Origin: Microbacterium sp. KUDC0406
Lineage (GTDB): Bacteria; Actinomycetota; Actinomycetes; Actinomycetales; Microbacteriaceae
Length of the DNA stretch: 64,000 bases
Reading direction: 5' to 3'
NCBI RefSeq assembly: GCF_021582875.1
Contig: NZ_CP091138.1
Coordinates: 1,178,001-1,242,000 of the forward strand
The notes beneath the pieces are model-generated. The model did not search any database and was not told the origin of the DNA. It worked only from the letters and a program-made list of their open reading frames with translations. A program made the translations under genes and the position numbers. Below, piece by piece: positions 9,480 to 17,606 of the stretch. Positions within the stretch are counted from its first letter, which is position 1. Each line of letters opens with the position of its first letter.

Positions 9480-9710
9480 ATGACCGATCCACGCGAAGAC
9501 ACCGAGCACTCCGACGCGGAGCAGGACGAGCGCTCCGAAACGGAGCAGACCAAGCGCCCTGAGACCGAGCCCGCCGCCGAGGACCTGGACGAGCCCAGCA
9601 CCGAGAAGGACCCGGGAGAACAGCCGCGGACGCCGGAGCACGATGAACCCGAACCCGACCACCAGGCCGTGGGCATCGGCGTCATCGGCCGTCCGCAGAC
9701 GAAGGAGTAG
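9480..9710 (+). CDS. Small highly acidic hypothetical protein
   Basis: A 76-residue Glu/Asp/Pro-rich protein (MTDPREDTEHSDAEQDE...), probably disordered, ending GVIGRPQTKE. A strong AGGAGG lies 8 bases before the ATG. No family recognised. Its stop codon overlaps the 3' end of the convergent tRNA gene by three bases. Confidence 0.7.
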   Translation: MTDPREDTEHSDAEQDERSETEQTKRPETEPAAEDLDEPSTEKDPGEQPRTPEHDEPEPDHQAVGIGVIGRPQTKE

Positions 9711-9781
9711 GGCGGGCGGGACTTGAACCCGCGATCGTCGGGTTATGAGCCCGCTGCCTTCACCAGCTTGGCCACCGCCCC
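9708..9781 (-). tRNA. tRNA-Met (anticodon CAT)
   Basis: The reverse strand folds as a cloverleaf. The acceptor is GGGGCGG with CCGCCCT (first pair G-U), the anticodon loop is CTCATAA, and the T arm is GCGGG-TTCAAGT-CCCGC. No CCA is encoded. The first base pair is not the C-A mismatch of initiator tRNA, so this is an elongator Met or possibly an Ile2 (lysidine) tRNA; primary sequence alone does not separate those two here. Confidence 0.9.
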
Positions 9782-9807
9782 GTAGGTGTTACAGCCTACC
9801 GGGCGCG

Positions 9808-10343
9808 TCAGAGCGGTGCGGCATCGCGATGCGTCCGCGTGTGCCGCAGATAGATCTCCGCGTTCTCGATCAGGCCGGCGCGCTCCTCGCCGGTGAGCTC
9901 GCGGCGCACCTTCGCAGGCACGCCGGCCACGAGCGAACCGTCCGGCACCTCCGTGCCACCGAGCACGACCGCTCCCCCGGCGATCAGGCACCCCTTTCCG
10001 ATCACGGCACCGGACAGCACGACGGCGCCCATTCCCACGAGGGAGCCGTCGCCGATGGTGCAGCCGTGCACGACCGCGTTGTGACCGATCGAGACACGCT
10101 CGCCGACGACCACGCCGTGACCGCTGTCCACATGCACCGAGACGTTGTCCTGCACATTGCTGCCGGCCCCGATGGAGATCGGTGCGGAGTCGCCGCGCAG
10201 CACCGCGTTGTACCAGACACTGGCCCCGTCGGCGAGGAGACCTCGCCGACGATGCGTGCACCGTCGGCGACGAAGGCCCCGTCATGCAGGAAAGGGATCT
10301 TGCCCGGCAGAGCCAGGACGGATGCTGCAGTGGCGACGGTCAT
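9808..10343 (-). CDS. Gamma carbonic anhydrase / PaaY-YrdA-like hexapeptide protein, frameshifted
   Basis: About 178 residues of left-handed beta-helix repeats (GAGSNVQDNVSVHVD, GERVSIGHNAVVHGCTIGDG and so on). The His residues in DNVSVHVD and GHNAVVHG are at the positions that bind metal in gamma-class carbonic anhydrases. The N-terminal part (MTVATAASVLALPGKIP) is one frame away from the rest. Restoring one base in the GG/CC doublet near 10236 joins GEVSLADGASVWYNAVLRG. The gene is convergent with the upstream tRNA-Met. Enzymatic activity is not established for most of the family. Confidence 0.8.
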
Positions 10344-10404
10344 GTAGGTGAGACTACCCTCAGATCCGCGTGATTCCGCGGCGGTTAGCGTTGCCTCAGC
10401 TTGC

Positions 10405-10432
10405 TTGCGGAACCTTTCAGACTGAGTAGCGT
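10405..10432 (+). promoter_or_regulatory. Possible dps promoter
   Basis: TTGCGG and TAGCGT separated by 16 bases lie 41 bp before the dps start, in the 129-bp divergent gap. Only a weak match to a vegetative promoter. Confidence 0.25.
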
Positions 10433-10472
10433 TGAGGTCATCAGGCAGTTATCCACGACTCCGGAGGACCTC

Positions 10473-10957
10473 ATGAACGCTTCGAAGACCATCCCCGCCA
10501 CCGCAGGCGACCCCACCGTCGCGGCTGCGGCCGCACAGTTCCTCTCCCCGTCGTCCTCGGCCTGCAGGCACTGGTCGTGAACGGCAAGCAGGCGCACTGG
10601 CACGTGCGCGGCGCCAACTTCATCGGCGTGCACGAGTTCCTCGACACTGTCGTGGCCAACGCCGGTGAGTTCGCCGACACGGCTGCGGAGCGCATCGTCG
10701 CTCTCGGCCTGCCGATCGACGCCCGCGTCAGCACGGTCGCCGAGAAGGCCGGCGCCACGCAGGTCGCGGCGGGCTTCGCCGCCTCCGACGAGCTGGTCCG
10801 AGCCGTGATCGCCGACATCGACGCGATCCTCGTCGACGTGAAGGCGGCGGTCGAGGGTCTCGATGAGGTCGACCTCACCAGCCAGGACGTCGCCATCGAG
10901 ATCCAGCGCGGACTCGAGAAGGACCGCTGGTTCCTGTTCTCGCACGTCGCGGCCTGA
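10473..10957 (+). CDS. dps: Dps family ferritin-like DNA protection protein, frameshifted
   Basis: About 161 residues. NGKQAHWHVRGANFIGVHEF and then LDTVVANAGEFADTAAER carry the His/Asp/Glu ligands of the Dps intersubunit ferroxidase site. It stores iron and protects DNA during starvation and peroxide stress. The start at 10473 follows GGAGGACC. The frame breaks near 10550 (FLSP); restoring a G (CCGG) gives VVLGLQALVVNGKQ. A strong hairpin follows. Confidence 0.9.
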
Positions 10958-10963
10958 CGCGCT

Positions 10964-11000
10964 CACGAATGCCCTCGGGGTCTCCCCGAGGGCATTCGTG
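10964..11000. terminator. Bidirectional hairpin terminator
   Basis: A perfect 17-bp stem (10964-10980 with 10984-11000) with a TCT loop lies between the convergent dps (stop 10957) and amidohydrolase (stop 11022) genes. Confidence 0.9.
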
Positions 11001-11021
11001 TGTCCGCTTCAGCGCGTCCGT

Positions 11022-12503
11022 TCAGTGCGTCCGGCGTCCGGCCACGAGCGTCGCGAGGACCGGCATCGTGCGCAGTGCCGCCGCATCAGCGGCGCGGGGG
11101 TCGACGCCGCAGAGCGCAAGATCCGCGACCGCTCCCGGGGTGACCGCCGAGGTCCCGTCCGTGCCGTGGTGCGCGCTCGCGCGCAGCGCCGTGTCGATGT
11201 CGACGCGCTCCTCGGGATGCCATCTCTCGCCGTCCTCGCCCTTCCGCGTCACGGCGGCGGAGATCGCGATCCACGGATCGAGCGGAGACACGGGCGCGTC
11301 GGAGCCGAACCTGATGCCGGCACCGGCGGCGTGCAGACTCGCGATCGGATAGGCGATCGATGTCTGCGACGACCACAGCAGGTCGATCAGCGCGCGATCG
11401 TCGAGCGCATGACGCGGCTGCGTGCTCGCCGCGATCCCGAGGCGAGCGAAGCGTGCCAGGTCGGCGTGCCGCACCAGCTGGGCATGCTCGATCGTGCCCG
11501 TCTGGCCGGTGTCGGTGAACGCGTCGAGAGCTGCCGTCACGGTGACGTCGCCGATCGCGTGCACTGCGGCCTCGATGCCGGCACCCGCCGCCCGCCCCAA
11601 CAGCTCGTGCAGCTGCCCCGGCGGCACCGTCAGCGCACCGTGGTTCGCGGGCAGATCGTCGTAGCCGTGGCTGCACGCCGCGGTGCGAGTGCCGAGCGAG
11701 CCGTCGGCGATCACCTTCAGCGGCCCCATCCGCACCAGGTCACCGTCGCCGAAGGGGTCTCCGGTACGGAGTCCCTCGGCGATCGCCCGATCCAGATGGT
11801 GCGGGTAGACCGCGAACTCCACCCGGTGCAGGTCGAAACCCGCCTTCAGACGACGGGTCCACGCTCCCGCGTTCCACCCCATGTCGAAGTCGACCAGCCC
11901 GACGACGCCTCGCGCGGCCGCGCGACGTGCGGCCTCCGCCACGGCGGCATCCGCCAGAGCGTCGTCGACGTCGTTCAGCCGGCGCGAGATCTCGAATGCC
12001 GGCTCCTCGCGCAGCATCCCGTCGTCGTCCCGGCCCTCGAACCCCTCGCGACGCAGGGCCGCGGAGTTCAGCCAGACGCTGTGCACGTCTGCGTTGAGCA
12101 GGTAGGTCGGCACATCGCCGGTACTGCGGTCGAGCAGTTCACGCGACGGGATGTCGGGCCAGAGCGCGTCCCGGAATCCCGTGCCGATCCGGCGTCCATC
12201 GCCCAGCGGCGCGACCACGGACATCCGCGCAGCGGCATCCGCCGCGCTCACCGCGTCGTGCAGCGGCTCGCGCTGGGCGGTGAGCGCCCACTGCACGGTG
12301 TGCACGTGGTGATCCCAGAGTCCGGGGATCACCCAGGAGCCGCCGCCGTCGAGCACGTCGACCGCCGCGCGCAGGTTGCCGGTCGGAGCGACGTCGGCGA
12401 TCACGCCGCCACGGATGAGGATGTCGACCGGCTCGGTGTCGGGCAGCAGCTCCCGTCCGGCGCCCGCGACGCGCACCGCGCGCAGCAGCAGATCGGCGCT
12501 CAT
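11022..12503 (-). CDS. YtcJ-type amidohydrolase (amidohydrolase family 3)
   Basis: A 493-residue metal-dependent hydrolase. Landmarks are GLWDHHVHT near residue 61-69 (HxH metal ligands), LKVIADGSLGTRTAA, AAVHAIGDVTVTAALDAF, TIEHAQLVRHADLARF and FGSDAPVSPLDPW. The order matches the YtcJ/NfdA-like branch; the substrate, an amide or N-formyl compound, is unknown. Its start overlaps the end of the upstream PaiB-like gene by ATGA, so the two form a translationally coupled pair. Confidence 0.9.
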   Translation of the reverse strand: MSADLLLRAVRVAGAGRELLPDTEPVDILIRGGVIADVAPTGNLRAAVDVLDGGGSWVIPGLWDHHVHTVQWALTAQREPLHDAVSAADAAARMSVVAPLGDGRRIGTGFRDALWPDIPSRELLDRSTGDVPTYLLNADVHSVWLNSAALRREGFEGRDDDGMLREEPAFEISRRLNDVDDALADAAVAEAARRAAARGVVGLVDFDMGWNAGAWTRRLKAGFDLHRVEFAVYPHHLDRAIAEGLRTGDPFGDGDLVRMGPLKVIADGSLGTRTAACSHGYDDLPANHGALTVPPGQLHELLGRAAGAGIEAAVHAIGDVTVTAALDAFTDTGQTGTIEHAQLVRHADLARFARLGIAASTQPRHALDDRALIDLLWSSQTSIAYPIASLHAAGAGIRFGSDAPVSPLDPWIAISAAVTRKGEDGERWHPEERVDIDTALRASAHHGTDGTSAVTPGAVADLALCGVDPRAADAAALRTMPVLATLVAGRRTH

Positions 12504-13141
12504 CCGCGGTGCGCCAGACGCGTCTCATACGCACGACGCATCTCGGCGGCGAGAGCCGGATGCGCGTACTCACCGGTGCCGTCCAATTCGGCGATGATCG
12601 TCTCCACCACCTCGTCGGGCCGGTTCTGGCTGAGCTTGCGCTTGGCGGTCACCCTGGTCGGGGTCAGCCGGAAGCCGACGGTTCCGGCTTCGAGGACGCG
12701 CACGAACTCGTCGGTGTTCGGCGCCTGCCACATCAGTCGCGGCTGCGGCAGACGTGACTCGAAGTGCTCGACCAGGTCGTCGAGGATCCTCAGGTTCGTC
12801 GTGGTGTCGACCACCTCCGGGATGCCGGCGAGGTGCACGGCCACGTAGTTCCAGGTCGGTACGGCCTTGACCTCGCCGTACCAGTTCGGCGAGATGTATC
12901 CGTTCGGGCCTTCGAACACCAGCAGCAGCTCGGTCTCGCCGAGGCGCAGCACCTGGTCATCGGGCCTGCCGACGTGGCCGACGACAGTGAGGTCGTCACG
13001 CTCCGGATCGAGCAGCACCGGATAGTGCGAGGCGACCAGACCGTCTGCGCCGGTCGCGACGACCGTCGCCCAGGGGTTCTGCGCGATCACCCGTCTCAGC
13101 TCGGTCACATCGGTCATGGCGAAGCTGGGGTTCTGGCGCAT
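12500..13141 (-). CDS. PaiB-like FMN-binding negative transcriptional regulator family protein
   Basis: A 213-residue split-barrel flavin-binding protein. Family blocks include NPWATVVATGADGLVASHYP, GHVGRPDDQ, LLVFEGPNGYISPNWYG and VPTWNYVAVHLAG. B. subtilis PaiB was described as a repressor, but most homologues are uncharacterised. Start 13141 is used; a second Met at codon 9 is possible. It is co-transcribed with the amidohydrolase downstream. Confidence 0.9.
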   Translation of the reverse strand: MRQNPSFAMTDVTELRRVIAQNPWATVVATGADGLVASHYPVLLDPERDDLTVVGHVGRPDDQVLRLGETELLLVFEGPNGYISPNWYGEVKAVPTWNYVAVHLAGIPEVVDTTTNLRILDDLVEHFESRLPQPRLMWQAPNTDEFVRVLEAGTVGFRLTPTRVTAKRKLSQNRPDEVVETIIAELDGTGEYAHPALAAEMRRAYETRLAHRG

Positions 13142-13160
13142 GGATCCAGATTACGGCGAC

Positions 13161-13189
13161 GGCGGCCCCGGAAGGTCTCCGGGACCGCC
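13161..13189 (-). terminator. Hairpin terminator of the AGCS symporter gene
   Basis: A 12-bp stem with one mismatch (13161-13172 with 13178-13189) starts 13 bases past the symporter stop. Confidence 0.65.
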
Positions 13190-13201
13190 GCGCATGTGCC
13201 G

Positions 13202-14686
13202 CTACCTCTGCGAGTCCACGACCGGGATCGCCTGCGTCTTCCACTCCTCGAAGTCGCGATCCCCGGCCATGAAGGCGTCGATCTGCTCCTTGGTCGCCAC
13301 CAGCTTCGGATCGTTGTCGAGATACTTCTTCGTCTCCCTGGCGATCAGGCCGGACAGGATGAGCAGGCCGAGCAAGTTCGGGATCGCCATGAGGCCGTTC
13401 ATCACGTCGGAGAACGCCCAGACCACACCGAGCTGCACGGTGCAGCCGATGAACACCACGAGCGAGAACACGACGCGGAACGGCATCACCGCACGGCGAC
13501 CGAGGAGTCGCTCGATGCACCGCTCGCCGTAGTACGACCAGCCCAGGATCGTGGATCCGGCGAACATCACCAGCCCGATCGTGACGATGTAGTGCCCCCA
13601 CTCGCCCGGCAGGCCGTGCGAGAACGCCTCGCCCGTCATGAGCGCAGCGCTGATCTGCTCTCCGGTCTCGGGGTCGGTCATGTTCCACACGCCTGTGGTG
13701 ATGATCACGAGGCCGGTGCAGGTCACGACGATGATCGTGTCGATGAAGGTCTGGGTCATCGACACCAGGCCCTGGCGCACGGGATGCGTCGTCTTCGCGG
13801 CCGCCGCGGCGATCGCCGCGGACCCCATGCCCGACTCGTTCGAGAAGATGCCCCTGGCCACGCCGAACTGCACGGCGATGATGATCGCCGACCCGGCGAA
13901 CCCGCCGACCGGTGCGGTGCCGGTGAACGCGTCGGTGAAGATCTGGGCGAAGGCGGCAGGTACGTCTGCGATGTTGGCGATGAGGATGTACAGCGCGCCG
14001 AGCACGTAGAAGATGATCATGACCGGGACCAGGCCGGCCGTGACCCGGCCGATCGACTTGATGCCGCCCACGAGCACGAGCATCGCGAACGCGGTGAGCA
14101 CGAGCCCGGTGACCCAGGTCGGTACGTGGAAGCTGTTCTCCATGTTCGAGGCGATCGAATTGCCCTGCGTCATGTTGCCGATGCCGAAGCATGCGAGCAC
14201 CGCCGCGATCGCGAAGAACAGGGCGAGGAATCTGCCGAACCTGTTCGGGATGCCGCGCTCCAGGTAGTACTGCGGTCCCCCGGACTTCTCACCGGCGGCA
14301 TCCGTCTTGCGGAAGCGCACGCCGAGGAACGCCTCGGAGTACTTCGACGCCATGCCGAGAAGACCGGTGACCCACATCCAGAACAGGGCGCCGGGGCCGC
14401 CGATGCCGATGGCGGTCGCCACGCCCACGATGTTCCCGGTGCCGACGGTCGCCGCGAGAGCCGTCGTGAGCGCCTGGAACTGGGAGATGTCGCCGTCATC
14501 GGCGCCCGGGTCCTTGCGGGTGAAGATGCCGAGGCGCAGCGCGGCCCCGAGCCGGAGGAACTGGATGCCGCCGAGGCGGATCGTCAGATAGAGCCCTGTC
14601 CCGAGCAGCAGCGGGATGAGGACCCAGGGTCCCCAGATCCACGAGCTGATCGTCTCGAGCACGGATTGCAGGCCGGAAAGGTCCAT
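13202..14686 (-). CDS. Alanine/glycine:cation symporter (AGCS) family protein
   Basis: A 494-residue inner-membrane protein with about 11 hydrophobic helices. The AGCS signature LAATVGTGNIVGVATAIGIG lies near residue 80-97, with later FSNESGMGSAAIAAAAAKT and GWSYYGERC blocks. It imports alanine or glycine with sodium (or protons). The C-terminal tail (LVATKEQIDAFMAGDRDFEEWKTQ) is cytosolic and charged. It is monogenic, with a hairpin downstream. Confidence 0.92.
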   Translation of the reverse strand: MDLSGLQSVLETISSWIWGPWVLIPLLLGTGLYLTIRLGGIQFLRLGAALRLGIFTRKDPGADDGDISQFQALTTALAATVGTGNIVGVATAIGIGGPGALFWMWVTGLLGMASKYSEAFLGVRFRKTDAAGEKSGGPQYYLERGIPNRFGRFLALFFAIAAVLACFGIGNMTQGNSIASNMENSFHVPTWVTGLVLTAFAMLVLVGGIKSIGRVTAGLVPVMIIFYVLGALYILIANIADVPAAFAQIFTDAFTGTAPVGGFAGSAIIIAVQFGVARGIFSNESGMGSAAIAAAAAKTTHPVRQGLVSMTQTFIDTIIVVTCTGLVIITTGVWNMTDPETGEQISAALMTGEAFSHGLPGEWGHYIVTIGLVMFAGSTILGWSYYGERCIERLLGRRAVMPFRVVFSLVVFIGCTVQLGVVWAFSDVMNGLMAIPNLLGLLILSGLIARETKKYLDNDPKLVATKEQIDAFMAGDRDFEEWKTQAIPVVDSQR

Positions 14687-14773
14687 CGGATCTCCTGTCG
14701 CGTCGTTGCAGAGGACCCGGTCATCCTTTCACAGCGTGCTCTCAGGTCTCCACCCGACCACCGCACCCGGGGA

Positions 14774-15772
14774 TCAGCGCTGGCAGTACGGGCACCAGTA
14801 CAGCTTGCGCGCGCCGATCTCCTCGAGCGCGATCTCCGTGCCGCAGACACGGCACGGGAGCCCGGCACGGTGATACACCCAGTGCCGGTCGTCACGGCTC
14901 GCCATGGCGGCACGGTACTCGTGCGGAGACAGGTCGTCCATCGTCATCATCTGACCGGTCTCCACTCCGATCGCCAGAAGCCGCACCCAGTCCCGCCAGA
15001 GGTCGCGGACGACGTCCTCGGGAACCTGCCTGCCGGGCGTGTGCGGATTCAGCCGCGCGCGGAACAGCATCTCCGCGCGGTACACGTTGCCGATCCCGCT
15101 GACGACGGCCTGGTCCATCAGCAGGAGCGCGATCGGGGTGCCCTTCTTCCGCACCGCGGCGGTGAAGCGCTCCTCGCCCTCGGCGGGATCTCCGACCAGC
15201 GGGTCGGGACCGAGCTTCGCGATCGTCGCGAGCATCTCGTCCGGCGTCTGCACCTGACACGCGGTCGGGCCGCGCAGGTCGGCGCAGGTCGCATCCGTGA
15301 GCAGGCGGACGCGCACCTGGCCGACGACGGGTGGCGGCCACTGATCACCCTCGTCTTCGAGGCCCTTCGTCTGCTCCGACATCCGCAGATGCACCCGGGT
15401 GCGCCGAGGGGCGCCGATCGAGGTCAGGGAGTTCTCGCCTGCGTCGTCGAGGATCGGGGCGTCCAGATCGGTGCCGCGCTGGTTCGTCTGCCCCATGCGG
15501 CCGTTCGCGGACGCGATCGTGGGGTCGACGAGGATCTCGCCGGCGAAGTCCCACGCCCCGTACAGACCGAGGTGCACGCGCAGCCACGCGTCGCCGTCGA
15601 ACCCCAGGAACATCTGCTTTCCCACGGCCTTCGCGTCGAGCAGCTCACGACCGCTCAGGAACTCGGCCCCCTCGGCGAAGCGACCCTGCGGGCTGGACGC
15701 GGCGACCTCCCGGCCAACGAAGTTGCGGTCGAACTGACGGGCGATGCGGTGGACGGAATGACCCTCTGGCAT
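14774..15772 (-). CDS. Fpg/Nei family DNA glycosylase (Nei-like)
   Basis: A 332-residue base-excision repair glycosylase/AP lyase. It begins MPEGHSVHRIARQFD, where Pro2/Glu3 form the catalytic N-terminus after Met removal, and it has the H2TH region VVSGIGNVYRAEMLFRARLNP. It ends with the zinc finger CRVCG...YWCPYCQR (Cys4). The MPEGHS start is typical of the Nei branch. The ATG at 15772 is one base after the rpiB stop (TGAGATG), so the genes are coupled. Confidence 0.92.
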   Translation of the reverse strand: MPEGHSVHRIARQFDRNFVGREVAASSPQGRFAEGAEFLSGRELLDAKAVGKQMFLGFDGDAWLRVHLGLYGAWDFAGEILVDPTIASANGRMGQTNQRGTDLDAPILDDAGENSLTSIGAPRRTRVHLRMSEQTKGLEDEGDQWPPPVVGQVRVRLLTDATCADLRGPTACQVQTPDEMLATIAKLGPDPLVGDPAEGEERFTAAVRKKGTPIALLLMDQAVVSGIGNVYRAEMLFRARLNPHTPGRQVPEDVVRDLWRDWVRLLAIGVETGQMMTMDDLSPHEYRAAMASRDDRHWVYHRAGLPCRVCGTEIALEEIGARKLYWCPYCQR

Positions 15773-15773
15773 C

Positions 15774-16259
15774 TCAGGCCCGCGGGTCCGGGAGGAGGGA
15801 TCCGTCGCGCTCGAACTCCGCGATCTGGCCGATCCGGCGCACATGCCGCTCCTCGTCGGAGAACGGCGTCGCGAGGAAGAGGTCGATGAACGAGGTCACC
15901 TCGTCGAAGGTGTGCTGGCGCGCACCGATCGAGATGACGTTCGCGTCGTTGTGCTCTCGGGCGAGCTCGGCGGTCGACGGGTTCCACACCAGCGCGGCGC
16001 GGACGCCGGCCACCTTGTTCGCCGCGATCTGCTCGCCGTTGCCCGAACCGCCGAACACGACGCCCAGTGCCTCGACGCCTGCGGCCTGGTCCTCGACGAC
16101 CGCCTGAGCGGCCCGGATGCAGAACGCCGGGTAGTCGTCGAGCGGGTCGTACGACAGCGGCCCGTGGTCGATCACCTCGTGGCCGGCCGCGCGCAGATGC
16201 TCCTGCAGGCGCGTGGAGAAGTCGAGTCCGGCGTGGTCGGTGGCGAGGTGGATGCGCAT
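15774..16259 (-). CDS. rpiB: Ribose-5-phosphate isomerase B
   Basis: About 161 residues. MRIHLATDHAGLDF and the VVFGGSGNGEQIAANKVAGVRAAL block are characteristic of RpiB/LacAB sugar isomerases, which interconvert ribose 5-phosphate and ribulose 5-phosphate. This actinobacterial form has Gly-Ser-Gly in the active-site loop rather than the Cys form. Start 16259 is preferred (conserved N-terminus, TAGGA at a suitable distance); an ATG at 16268 is the alternative. Upstream of, and coupled to, the Nei-like gene. Confidence 0.92.
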   Translation of the reverse strand: MRIHLATDHAGLDFSTRLQEHLRAAGHEVIDHGPLSYDPLDDYPAFCIRAAQAVVEDQAAGVEALGVVFGGSGNGEQIAANKVAGVRAALVWNPSTAELAREHNDANVISIGARQHTFDEVTSFIDLFLATPFSDEERHVRRIGQIAEFERDGSLLPDPRA

Positions 16260-16282
16260 GGCATCCATCCTAGAAGCGCCGG

Positions 16283-17455
16283 TCAGGGCACGAGGCCGGC
16301 GGCGGCGGGCCGGAATCCGAGCCGCGCGTTCTCGCAGTCACCGGGGCGGGACACGTCGTACCAGGGACCGAGCGGGGTGACGTGGGGGCGCTCCGCCGCA
16401 GGCATCCCCGAGATGCGCTCCTCGACCAGGTCGACGAGCCCCGCGACGAAGGAGGGGTGGATGCCGGGCGTGGGCGTGCGCACCGCGCGGATGCCCGCCT
16501 CCTCGGCCGCCTGCATCGCCTCGGTGTCGAGATCCCAGAGCACCTCCATGTGGTCGCTCACGAACCCGAGCGGGACGATCACGACCGCCTGCGCGCCCCG
16601 GGACGGGAGGCCGGCGATGACATCGTTGACGTCGGGCTCGAGCCAGGGCTGAGTCGGCGGGCCGGAGCGCGACTGGAAGACGAGCTCCCACGGCAGCACT
16701 CCCCCGCCCACCGGCAGGTTGGCCATGATGTACTCCGCCACGGCACGGTGCTGCGCGCCGTACGCGCCACCCTCGCCCCAGTCGACATCGCGAGGGCCGG
16801 AGCGCTCGGCGTCGCCGGTGGGGATGCTGTGCGTCGAGAACAGCACGTGGATCTTCTCGGCGGCGATGCCGTCGGCGATCAGCTGCTGCACGGCGTCGGC
16901 GACGCCCTCCTGGAACGGCGCGACGAAGCCGGGGTGGTCGAAGAAGAGACGCACCTTGTCGGCGGTCACCTTCTGATCCAGACCGGCTTCGGTGATCGCG
17001 CGCGCGATGTCCTCGCGGTACTGGCGATCGCTGGAGTACGAGCTGTATGCGCTGGTGGCCAGCACGAGCAGCGTCCTGTGCCCGTCTGCGGCGGCCTGCG
17101 CGAACGCCTCGTCGAGGTACGGACCCCAGTTGCGGTTGCCCCAGTACACCGGCAGGTCGAGTCCCCGCCGGGCGATCTCCGCCTCGAGAGCCGCCTTCAG
17201 CTCGCGGTTCTGCCCGTTGATGGGGCTCACCCCGCCGAAGTGCCGGTAGTGGTGTGCGACCTCCTCGAGGCGCTCGTCGGGGATGCCTCGGCCGCGCGTG
17301 ACGTTGCGCAGGAACGGGATCACGTCGTCCTGGCCCTCCGGACCCCCGAAGCTCGCCAGGACGAGAGCGTCATAGGCGACGGGTGTCTCCACGAACGGGG
17401 CGCCGGAGGCGGCTGCGGCAGAGGCGAACGGAACAGTATCGGAAGAGACGGTCAC
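16283..17455 (-). CDS. hemH: Ferrochelatase (HemH family; probably coproporphyrin ferrochelatase, CpfC)
   Basis: 390 residues. It inserts Fe2+ into a porphyrin; in Actinobacteria the substrate is normally coproporphyrin III. Motifs are ALVLASFGGPEGQDDVIPFL, the metal-site His in LFSTHSIPTGD, and FVSDHMEVLWDLD with the conserved Glu. The GTG start at 17455 follows a GGA-rich site; longer in-frame starts would give an unusual Arg-rich extension. It ends 24 bases before rpiB. Confidence 0.93.
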   Translation of the reverse strand: MTVSSDTVPFASAAAASGAPFVETPVAYDALVLASFGGPEGQDDVIPFLRNVTRGRGIPDERLEEVAHHYRHFGGVSPINGQNRELKAALEAEIARRGLDLPVYWGNRNWGPYLDEAFAQAAADGHRTLLVLATSAYSSYSSDRQYREDIARAITEAGLDQKVTADKVRLFFDHPGFVAPFQEGVADAVQQLIADGIAAEKIHVLFSTHSIPTGDAERSGPRDVDWGEGGAYGAQHRAVAEYIMANLPVGGGVLPWELVFQSRSGPPTQPWLEPDVNDVIAGLPSRGAQAVVIVPLGFVSDHMEVLWDLDTEAMQAAEEAGIRAVRTPTPGIHPSFVAGLVDLVEERISGMPAAERPHVTPLGPWYDVSRPGDCENARLGFRPAAAGLVP

Positions 17456-17606
17456 CGCTCCATCCTTCCACCGCTCCCTATGTCTCTCCCGATCCCCCGG
17501 CCGTCGAATTCGACGGCGCCTGCGCCTGGCGTAGGCTGTCAGGGTTGCCGTCGGCGCCAGCAGCGCCGGACCGTGGCGACGCCCCCTCACCACTGGGAGA
17601 ACAGCT

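Noticed and set aside
9708..9781. Initiator tRNA-fMet
   Set aside because: The acceptor starts with a G-U/G-C stem rather than the C-A mismatch that marks bacterial initiator tRNAs.
12764..15889. A 1041-codon open frame on the plus strand
   Set aside because: It is antisense to the PaiB-like, AGCS and Nei-like genes, whose motifs are convincing. The composition (Arg/Ala/Asp/His repeats) is typical of a high-GC shadow frame.
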